Positions 31,159 to 39,400 of a stretch of DNA of 64,000 nucleotides are shown here, in pieces (within the stretch, counting starts at the first letter, position 1; each line of letters starts with the position of its first letter). Origin of the DNA: Bacteroidales bacterium (GTDB lineage Bacteria > Bacteroidota > Bacteroidia > Bacteroidales > UBA7332); assembly GCA_028687995.1 (NCBI GenBank), contig JAQTZA010000001.1:310001-374000 (forward strand). Reading direction: 5' to 3'. The notes beneath the pieces are model-generated. The model saw only the letters and a program-made list of their open reading frames with translations, was not told where the DNA came from and did not search any database. The translations under genes were made by a program, and so were the position numbers.

Positions 31159-31176
31159 GCAAGCGTCCTCGCTTGC
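31159..31176. repeat. Hairpin GCAAGCG-TCCT-CGCTTGC
   Basis: Perfect 7-bp stem, TCCT loop. Confidence 0.9.
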
Positions 31177-31186
31177 AAATTCAAAG

Positions 31187-31771
31187 CTAACGAATAGTTC
31201 GCATCAATCCAATTTTCTCAATCGAGCGCAAGGCAGGTATAATTTCCAACAAACACTCTTTTCCAGCATAAGCTCTTGCGCTCGAATAGAGATAATCTTC
31301 GGCAGATTCCACAATGCCTGCTCGAACAGGATTTTCGTGGATATAGTTAATCTTTTGATCGATAAACTGATTGCTATAAATAATCTCGGGATGATTTTCG
31401 TGCGTCCAGAACTGATATTTCTCGCATCGTTTGTGTCGTTTAGCTGCGAATTCAAAGATATTCAACATCCAATCTCTTCTACTTTCAGGTTCGTCCTTTA
31501 TCGCCTTCAATATTTCATTTGCCGTGAAACTCTTAAACTCACGTACAACGTCACTCAAATCCCGCGTTTCGCTTCTCGCTAACAGATGAATATGATTACT
31601 CATCACCACAAATGCGAAAATCTCCAACCCTTTATTCTTCTGGCAATAGCGCAGACTGCTTATCACAATATCCCGATAAATCTGTCGTGTAAAGATATCC
31701 ACCCATTCCACCACCTGAAAAGTCAGATAATGTAGTTCGTTCTGCTCTTTTATTTGACATCCGCTACTCAT
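31187..31771 (-). CDS. REP-associated tyrosine transposase (Y1_Tnp)
   Basis: HUH motif NHIHLL; catalytic Tyr region FIDQKINYIHENPVRAG. Confidence 0.9.
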   Translation of the reverse strand: MSSGCQIKEQNELHYLTFQVVEWVDIFTRQIYRDIVISSLRYCQKNKGLEIFAFVVMSNHIHLLARSETRDLSDVVREFKSFTANEILKAIKDEPESRRDWMLNIFEFAAKRHKRCEKYQFWTHENHPEIIYSNQFIDQKINYIHENPVRAGIVESAEDYLYSSARAYAGKECLLEIIPALRSIEKIGLMRTIR

Positions 31772-31938
31772 ATCTTAGGCTTTATATACCAACAATCACA
31801 AAGATAACGATTCTTATCTTTTATGCAAAAACGGCTTCAATCTTGTGGACTGAACCCGCGTTACTTTTCTCGCTTTGACCGTAGCCTCTACCTCAGCCAG
31901 CCCTTCGGCGTATGGCTCTGCCTACGTCGTTTTTATTT

Positions 31939-31954
31939 AAAAGCTCCTGCTTTT
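31939..31954. repeat. Hairpin AAAAGC-TCCT-GCTTTT (head-to-head with next)
   Basis: Perfect 6-bp stem, TCCT loop. Confidence 0.75.
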
Positions 31955-31966
31955 CTTTATATATGT

Positions 31967-31984
31967 GCAAAGCAGGAGCTTTGC
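31967..31984. repeat. Hairpin GCAAAGC-AGGA-GCTTTGC
   Basis: Perfect 7-bp stem, AGGA loop (reverse complement of TCCT). Confidence 0.9.
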
Positions 31985-31997
31985 TTTTAGAAATGAC

Positions 31998-32013
31998 GTA
32001 GCGAGAACGCTAC
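31998..32013. repeat. Hairpin GTAGCG-AGAA-CGCTAC
   Basis: Perfect 6-bp stem, AGAA loop. Confidence 0.85.
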
Positions 32014-32112
32014 GCCAAACTGCGCTACGGTTTTGGCACGCTACGACCAACAAGGGGGGGACGCTACGCCAAACCGCGCTACGGTTTATTGCACGCTACG
32101 ACCGACTGGGGG

Positions 32113-32868
32113 TTATTCTGAAACAACTTGAATAACATTAGAGGTAATTCTTCCCTTAAACCGATGATAACCTAGTTGGTCTAGAAACTTGGTTTCTTCT
32201 TTGAAGAGTTTATTGTTAGTTTTGTAATCAATGAGAAGTTGATATGTTGCCCTTCTCAATAATAGATAATCCAAGTTAAAGTAAAAAATCTTCTTTTCGT
32301 TTGGTGCTAAGATAACAGTATGTTTAATGAAAAAGTCATTTTCTGGATCAATTAATACATGCTCTTTCTTAATTAGTCGATATAAATTCACATCAAAATA
32401 TCTACTTGAATCTGAATCAGTATTACTTAATTTGTAATATCCTCCTAATCTCATTAAATGTTCCACAACTTCAAAAATATCTATTTTTTCTCCTGTGTGA
32501 TTTAATTGATACCGTTTTTTTATATCTGGGAGTGTAAGTCTTATATGATCTCTTACATCTCCCTTTTTAATAAAAGAATGATTTTTTTTGTTAGTATCAT
32601 CAGAGTCGCAACAATTTGCATATTGAGCCTGAATTGGAAGCCAATCATCAAACCCAATTTCATCAATTTTACAAACCAAATACAATTTCTTTGCAGTCTC
32701 ATTTTTTAAAGAGAGGATCGCTAATAAACTATCTTTATCCTGATAAGTTAGTTGCAGATTAGCACTTATTTCTTGCCCTGTTATGCTATTTTCAATGAAA
32801 ATCAGATTGAGAAATAGGAAGGTGATTATTCTAAAATTAAACATAATAAATATATTAAAATTTAGCAT
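32113..32868 (-). CDS. Hypothetical exported protein
   Basis: Hydrophobic signal-like N-terminus (FRIITFLFLNLIFIENSITGQE); stop codon abuts RAYT element 1. Confidence 0.55.
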   Translation of the reverse strand: MLNFNIFIMFNFRIITFLFLNLIFIENSITGQEISANLQLTYQDKDSLLAILSLKNETAKKLYLVCKIDEIGFDDWLPIQAQYANCCDSDDTNKKNHSFIKKGDVRDHIRLTLPDIKKRYQLNHTGEKIDIFEVVEHLMRLGGYYKLSNTDSDSSRYFDVNLYRLIKKEHVLIDPENDFFIKHTVILAPNEKKIFYFNLDYLLLRRATYQLLIDYKTNNKLFKEETKFLDQLGYHRFKGRITSNVIQVVSE

Positions 32869-32935
32869 TTAAAAGCCATTTATATTTGTTCCAATTCCAA
32901 TCTCCTGTCGCGCCGGATATACCGCACTATGTTGT

Positions 32936-33163
32936 TGTACATTAGCGAGATTTAGCTCCGCTGATTGCTAATTGCAATCTCGCTTTTTAGTATTATTAGG
33001 ATCTTTGATCCGACAACTACTTCGGTGCGATACATTACGTCTGCAATATTACTGATTTGTTGGGAATTATTTTTCTTTTTGCATTGCAAATGCCCATAAT
33101 AACCAAGGGGCGGATCACAGATCACGCCCCGACGGTTCATTATTTTTCTACGGCTTCATATCT
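32936..33163. repeat. Intergenic repeat copy B
   Basis: TGTACATTAGCGAGATT..AATCTCGCTTTTTAGTATTATTAGGA ... GGGGCGGATCACAGATCACGCCCC ... TTTCTACGGCTTCATATC; parallels copy A. Confidence 0.65.
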
Positions 33164-33260
33164 GGGGGACGAGGGCATTTCTACCCACCACTCTTCGATA
33201 TTGTTTGCTAATTATTATAGGTATTCAACTATTTGAATTGGTATCACCAAATCTAACACA

Positions 33261-33548
33261 TTACCACACATTACCATATTTCTTCTTCACTTCAAATTTC
33301 GATAAATTTCTCAACATTGGAGGTCCACCTCCTTGCATTTCACTTTCTGTATAAATTAATTCCCAATATCTTTTATCTGCTGGGTCTTGATATAACTTTT
33401 CCCAACCACTCTCATCAACTGCAATCTCAGTCAAATATTCTGAGATAAGATTCTCAATTCTTTTACAAACATTATCAGCGTCTATTGTAGATCCATTAAA
33501 TATCCAATTGCCACGCAATTCAAATTCTTCTTCTTTAATTTGTCCCAT
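33261..33548 (-). CDS. Imm27-like immunity protein
   Basis: GNWIFNGSTIDADNVCKRIENLISEYL ... SGWEKLYQDPADKRYWELIYTESEMQGGGPPMLRNLS, matching my recollection of Imm27 family. Confidence 0.7.
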   Translation of the reverse strand: MGQIKEEEFELRGNWIFNGSTIDADNVCKRIENLISEYLTEIAVDESGWEKLYQDPADKRYWELIYTESEMQGGGPPMLRNLSKFEVKKKYGNVW

Positions 33549-33549
33549 T

Positions 33550-33960
33550 TTATTCTACGATTATAGTTGTTGCTCCTGTTGGTGTTTCTTGATTAGGTAT
33601 TGTAAACTCCTTAGCCCCACCAGCTGTTCTTCCATTGCCTACAAAACCTGGATTAGAACGATTTATTGGAGTGCTTATACCTGTACTAGGTGTATCAAAC
33701 TCTGTTATCCTAAATCCACTACTACTTTGTGGAATGGTTAATTTTTCTGAGAGTTGAGTTGCATTAAGACCAGCAATATCAGCAGGATCCGTTACAAAAA
33801 CATCAGGAGCATTAGGAGCCCCTAGCGTTTTACTCTCAACATTAGCAGGTACTACTCTTGCTAATCGGCTAGGAACGGGGTTTGAAATTATAGCCTTTTC
33901 AGTTGCGGCAGCACTTTTTGTCAATTTAGAAACACTTGAGATGTCTTTTGCAACTCCTTC
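33550..33960 (-). pseudogene. Orphan C-terminal tip of an Rhs/polymorphic toxin (type 10-like), 5' end truncated at RAYT element 2
   Basis: LGAPNAPDVFVTDPADIAGLNATQLSEKLTIPQSSSGFRITEFDTP..PINRSNPGFVGNGRTAGGAKEFTIPN; reading frame open up to element boundary; paired with immunity gene. Confidence 0.6.
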
Positions 33961-34008
33961 ACCCCTAGTTTGGCGTAGCCTACTGAAACCGTAGCGCAGT
34001 CGTTTGGC

Positions 34009-34024
34009 GTAGCGTCCTCGCTAC
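34009..34024. repeat. Hairpin GTAGCG-TCCT-CGCTAC
   Basis: Perfect 6-bp stem. Confidence 0.9.
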
Positions 34025-34037
34025 GTCATTGCTAAAA

Positions 34038-34055
34038 GCAAGCGTCCTCGCTTGC
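34038..34055. repeat. Hairpin GCAAGCG-TCCT-CGCTTGC
   Basis: Perfect 7-bp stem. Confidence 0.9.
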
Positions 34056-34065
34056 AAATTCAAAG

Positions 34066-34650
34066 CTAAGGAATAGTTCGCATCAATCCAATTTTCTCAA
34101 CAGACCGCAAGGCAGGTATAATTTCCAACAAACACTCCTTTCCGGCATAAGCTCTTGCGCTCGAATAGAGATAATCTTCGGCATATTCCACAATGCCCGC
34201 TCGGACAGGATTTTCGTGGATATAGTTAATCTTTTGATCGATAAACTGATTGCTATAAATAATCTCCGGATGATTTTCGTGTGTCCAGAATTGATGTTTC
34301 TCGCATCGTTTGTGTCGTTTAGCAGCGAATTCAAAGATATTCAACATCCAATCTCTTCTGCTTTCAGGCTCATCCTTTATCACCTTCAATATTTCGTTTG
34401 CCGTGAAACTCTTAAACTCACGTACAATATCACTCAAATCTCGCGTTTCGCTTCTCGATAACAGATGAATATGATTACTCATCACTACAAATGCGTAAAT
34501 CTCCAACCCTTTATTCTTTTGGCAATACTGCAAACTGTTTATCACAATATCCCGATAAATCTGTCGCGTAAAGATATCCACCCATTCCACCACCTGAAAA
34601 GTCAAGTAATGAAGTTCGTGTTGCTCTTTTATTTGACATCCGCTACTCAT
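34066..34650 (-). CDS. REP-associated tyrosine transposase (Y1_Tnp), second copy
   Basis: 194 aa, 11 substitutions relative to 31187-31771 product; NHIHLL and NYIHENPVRAG. Confidence 0.9.
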   Translation of the reverse strand: MSSGCQIKEQHELHYLTFQVVEWVDIFTRQIYRDIVINSLQYCQKNKGLEIYAFVVMSNHIHLLSRSETRDLSDIVREFKSFTANEILKVIKDEPESRRDWMLNIFEFAAKRHKRCEKHQFWTHENHPEIIYSNQFIDQKINYIHENPVRAGIVEYAEDYLYSSARAYAGKECLLEIIPALRSVEKIGLMRTIP

Positions 34651-34765
34651 ATCTTAGGCTTTATATACCAATGCTCACAAAGATAACGATTCTTATCTTT
34701 TATGCAAAAGCGGCTTCAATCTTGAGGACTGAAACCGCTTTACTCTTCTCGCTTCGCGATACGTT

Positions 34766-34783
34766 GCCAGCCCGGAGGCTGGC
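34766..34783. repeat. Hairpin GCCAGCC-CGGA-GGCTGGC
   Basis: Perfect 7-bp stem, different sequence from the left-end hairpin. Confidence 0.9.
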
Positions 34784-34794
34784 TTTTAGCACGA

Positions 34795-34812
34795 CATAGT
34801 CAGGAGACTATG
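34795..34812. repeat. Hairpin CATAGTC-AGGA-GACTATG
   Basis: Perfect 7-bp stem, different sequence from the left-end hairpin. Confidence 0.9.
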
Positions 34813-34859
34813 CCGAACGACCGCGCTACGGTTTTGGCACGCTACGACCAACAAGGGTA

Positions 34860-35918
34860 TTAAAGGTTTGTTCCCTTTTTGACTTCTTCTTGTTTCTTAT
34901 TCATTAAAGCTTTTGTGGAACTTTCAGTGGTTTTAGCTGCACCTTTAGCTACAGTTTTTACCACTCTTTTAACATTCTCTGTCACCTTTCTGGTTATATT
35001 GTTTCCTGTCGATTTAACCACAGTTTTCATTCCACTGGTTAATCTTCCTGCATTTGTAGTTCCAACTTTTGATAAAGGATTTCCAACAAGTTTCGAGGAT
35101 AACTTTCCAGCCGCTTTGTTTACGGTCAAATCAATAGCAGTGTTTTTTATAACATTGATAGGATTTGTTTGGAATTCTGTTTTCAAGCCTTCTTTTGATG
35201 TAGTTACTTTAACCGTATTGCTTATAGCAGTTGCTCCAACTTTAATTAAAGTTTTAGCAACAACACTTTCAACTGCGCTTGCTCCACTTGTTAATCCTCC
35301 GACAACAACTGCTGTTCCAATTGAAACAAGATTAATATTGTTTGTCCACGGGCTTTCTGAACCCGTGGCGTAATTAGCTGCCACTTGCTCTCCATAATCT
35401 ACTACTCCTCCAGCAAATGCCCCAAACGCATTATCAATTCCAAAAACTCTCCCGTCTGGGTCTGTATTTAGTACTGTATTATTTCCACACATTGAGTATG
35501 GACTCAAGTCATAGTCGTTCTCTACCTCTGGATCAGGAGTCTGAAACCTACCAATTGCCGGATAATACTGCCTCCAAACAATATCATACGTATCATACCC
35601 ATGCATCTCGATAAACTCCTTGCCGTTGTATTTTTTATTCTGCACCGAAGCTCCTGTGCCTTCTGTCCAAGGTAATCCCGAAGCATAATATTGTGTTTTT
35701 TGCACCGTGGTATTTGTATTCGCATACCAAACTTCGCGATTATCACCCGTGTGGTCTTTCCTGTAATAATAATACATGCTCACAGGACTGCTTGGATGCA
35801 GATAACCCTCGGCATTATACACTTTATCTAAGTCAATAAAGTTAGGATCTTGTGAATCACGGCTTCTGTCGTATTCAAAATTATCAACAAAAGCTGTTCC
35901 AGTGAGCGATCCTACCAA
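34860..35918 (-). pseudogene. 5'-truncated Rhs fragment: RHS repeat-associated core plus variable C-terminus
   Basis: YYYYRKDHTGDNREVWYANTNTTVQKTQYYASGLPW..YNGKEFIEMHGYDTYDIVWRQYYPAIGRFQTPDPEVENDYDLSPYSMCGNN..DPDGR; homology to 36454-39783 product continues upstream of the called Met to an in-frame stop. Confidence 0.75.
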
Positions 35919-35994
35919 ATCCCATCGTCCACTAGTATTGATTTACAACGCATTATCTATGTAACGCCAAATCTGATACATTACGGTCATCTTT

Positions 35995-36441
35995 CTACGG
36001 CTTCATATCCATGACGACTGAGGATACATTTCCAAAGTTTGATATTAAAACTGTAACAATCTTTTTCCTCCAAACCCATATTTGAAGACCCAAAACATCA
36101 AAATCATAAACCTTCTGATTTTGGCCTCTCTCATTCACAATTATATATATATTCTCAAACTTATCTGGTCTAATATTATATTTAGCGCAAAACTCTTCAA
36201 ATGGCATTTTTATTATATTGCAATTATTCCAATAACAGTTGAAATTACAACTAATTGTCTCAATTATATTTTCTTCTGTCCAAATAATTACGTTCAATGT
36301 GTAGAAATTATAACTTTTATATGAAAAACAAATATTCTCACGTGTTTCTACATCATGCGGTAGATTAATATAACTTTCTATATTATCTCCAATTTTAAAG
36401 AATCCCAATGATTTATTTGGGATTAATTCTAATTTTTCCAT
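35995..36441 (-). CDS. Hypothetical protein, candidate immunity partner of the downstream-terminating Rhs
   Basis: 148 aa ORF 12 bp after the Rhs stop, same strand; no recognised family. Confidence 0.5.
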   Translation of the reverse strand: MEKLELIPNKSLGFFKIGDNIESYINLPHDVETRENICFSYKSYNFYTLNVIIWTEENIIETISCNFNCYWNNCNIIKMPFEEFCAKYNIRPDKFENIYIIVNERGQNQKVYDFDVLGLQIWVWRKKIVTVLISNFGNVSSVVMDMKP

Positions 36442-36453
36442 ATCGTTTATCTT

Positions 36454-39400
36454 TTATCTTTTATTTCCTCTACTATGCTCCTCTCCTTTCTCATTCTTTG
36501 CTGCGTTTTCCTCAATGTTCTTTATTTTTTGTTTTATTTTTTTCTTTTCAGTTCCGGTTGCACCTTGAAGCTGAGCTTCTAAATCTTGAAGTTGTTTTTC
36601 TACCTTCGTTTTGGTTCGTCCTCTATCTCCATGTCTTTCATTTTTACCACTGTCAGTAGCATTATTTAATACTCTTTCACGTGAATCAGTATCACCAGTT
36701 AACGTAACCGCAAGTATTGCTAAAGCGCCAGTAATAACTGCGGTTGCTCCAACCTCTATAACGATTTCAATATCTCTTACCGCTTCTCCAATAGTTAAAG
36801 CCACAGGGATTACTGCACTCGCTTTATTTTCAGCTTTATTATCACCAGCTTTTGATGACGATCTATTTTTGCCTGAGCTGCTATCATAAGTAATAGTTGG
36901 CGATGTAGTAGGTTTTTCTTCCTGATAATCAAATGTATGATTTCTATAATATTGATCTAAATTTGCTTGAAAAGGAGATTCTAGACCCTCATTTTGAAAT
37001 GAGAAATCAAAGATATCTTTTGAACTAGTAGAAAACAGACCATCAGGATCAATTCTATTCACCGGATTATTACCACAAAAAGCATACGGACTGGTCGAAT
37101 AATCCTTTTCTGCCGAAGGGTCAAACGCATCAAATCGCATCTTTGCGTGATGTAATGTTCTCCAACCTAGGTCAGAGACATCATACCCGTGCATCTCAAT
37201 AAACTCCTTGCCGTTGTACTTGCGGTTTTGCACCGAGGTACCTAAGCCTGCATCCCAAGGGAGACCACTTGCATAATATTGTGTGCGCTGCACCGTGGTA
37301 TTGGTTATTGCATCCCATACCTCACGATTATCTCCGGTATGATCTTTGCGATAATACAAATAATGATTGGAATACGCTGTACCAGATGGGCTATAATATC
37401 CTTCTGCATTGCCTACACGGCTCAAATCGTGCTGATAGGGCGAACTCCCATAGGTCGTGTACTCAAAATTATCGATATAGTCTGTTCCGGTTTCATCTAT
37501 CACATCCCACGTCCATGCCCAATTGCCAACGCTTCCCGGTGTCATCGGATTTGATAAGGGAACTTCCATCGTAAAGTAATCTGTCTTCAACTTCCGCCCG
37601 CTGGCGTCATACTTATTCGTAATCTGATTCCCGTTCTTAAACTGAATCGTGTCTGGCAAATTTAAGATATTATACCGGATTGTCACAATATCGCGGTCTA
37701 AATCCATCGTCATATTGCCATTTTTGTCGTAGGCAAAGTCGTTGGTGATTAGATTTTTATTGTTATACTCTTTGGTGGCGTATTGGTTTTGTGACCCAGC
37801 ATAGTCGGTCACAGCCATCATCTGGTTGCCGCTGTAAGCTATCAGGCTGCTGTTGTAGTTCCCCAAATTGTCTATCAGCGTAGTTCCCTTTTTGCGTTGC
37901 AGGGTCATTATATTGCCCATCTTGTCGAAAGTAAAGGCTTCGTTGTAGCCCAAGTTGAAGAACGAAGAGCCTGCGAGCTGATAGCCATCGGCATTGGTCA
38001 GACGGTTTAGTTGATCGTAAACGTAGGTATAAGCTCGCCTCGACGTACCATACGTCCAGGTGGAGTAAGCTATGTTGCCGTTGTAGCACGGGGTGGCTTT
38101 GGTGGTGGCGAACCCATTATAAAACAACTCCTCTTTGAATGCTCCACTCTGGAGCAATGTAGGCCAATTACGAATATTATAAGTATATCTTACAGTATCA
38201 GCATTGGTGTGTCGATAGTTATATTGCAACCTGCCGAGTTCGTCGTAACTCATATTGGAAAGCACGACCGGAGTTTGGCTGTTGTATTTATAGGTGGTTA
38301 TTTTTTGTCGCTCGGCATTGTCGTAAGTGTAGGTATAGAGCTCAGGTACGGGTGTAGTGCCGGCTATATTGTGGTTCTTGAGGGTTTGCAGCACCTTACC
38401 TGTGAAGCTGTAGTGATTGTACACCACATCGAAGCCACCCAAATGATTCGACGAGTGGGATTGCACCACTCGCCCACGGTCGTCGTAGTAGAGTGCCGTA
38501 GCGGTGTAGTTGGTGCTTGTATTGTCGAGGATATAGGTGCGCGATCCGGTCATCAGTCCTTTGGTGTTGGTGTATTGCGGGTCAAAACCCAGAGGAGGGG
38601 TAGAATAAATCAATTTCGTTGTGTCGATAGTCGTTTGCTGTTTACGAAAGAAATAGTTATCGTAGTAGTTAACGGTCAGCGGTTGCACGGGCGTGATGCT
38701 GCCTGTGCAGGTATAACCTGTATTGTAGAACCCTATGCTGCCATCGTATGTTTCGGTAATCAATTGTGTTTTGTAGTCCGTGCCCAAAGCAGTGAGGGTT
38801 TTAGTACTGTCGATGTACGTAATACCGGTGTAGAGCACCCTACCGAATACATCGTATTTGGTTACACTCCACTGCTTTTTATTGGTCTGTTTCTTTCGGC
38901 GTTGGTTGCCGTCTTGCGAAAGCACCATTCTATCGGCTTTGTCATACACCATCCAGATAGGGTCGCAACCGGGCAGTCGCTTCATTATGCTATTCCCGCG
39001 TTCGTCGTATTGGTAGAGGTAGCCATACCATACCAAAGCATTATTATTGTCTTCTATCACACCATCAGAGGTGAGCCGATCGGCAGCCTCAGGTGGAATC
39101 ACGTAGCGCAAGCGACCGAAGTCGTCGTTCACATAGTAGGTGCGCACATCGGTGCTGTTTTGCTTCATCACTACTTGCCCCAGTTTGTCTTTGTATTCGG
39201 TGGTGGGTTTGCCGTCTTCGTCGGTCACCACGGTTTTGTATAGCGTGGCGATGGTATAATAGCCTGCCCGTTGCAGCTTATTGCTACTGTTCACATAGTA
39301 GTAAGCTACTTCGTTGGCTATATTGGTCTGGTAGGCAGTGGCTACCTTCTTACTGTTAGCATACCACGCTGTCCCTGCACCGTATTGTCCCGTCACCCGA

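Larger units (their letters stand above)
31098..32056 (-). mobile_element. RAYT element 1 (transposase gene plus flanking paired-hairpin ends)
   Basis: Begins CCCTAGTTTGGCGTAGC, ends GCTACGACCAACAAGGG (imperfect inverted termini); hairpins at 31130-31145, 31159-31176, 31967-31984, 31998-32013; an extra end-like copy extends to ~32112. Confidence 0.75.
33963..34857 (-). mobile_element. RAYT element 2 (transposase gene plus flanking paired-hairpin ends)
   Basis: CCCTAGTTTGGCGTAGCC ... GCTACGACCAACAAGGG termini shared with element 1; hairpins at 34009-34024, 34038-34055, 34766-34783, 34795-34812. Confidence 0.78.

Noticed and set aside
38011-39243. 410-aa plus-strand ORF antisense to the Rhs gene
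   Set aside because: Fully overlaps a well-supported YD-repeat CDS; long shadow ORF explained by its codon composition, no recognisable domain or signal.
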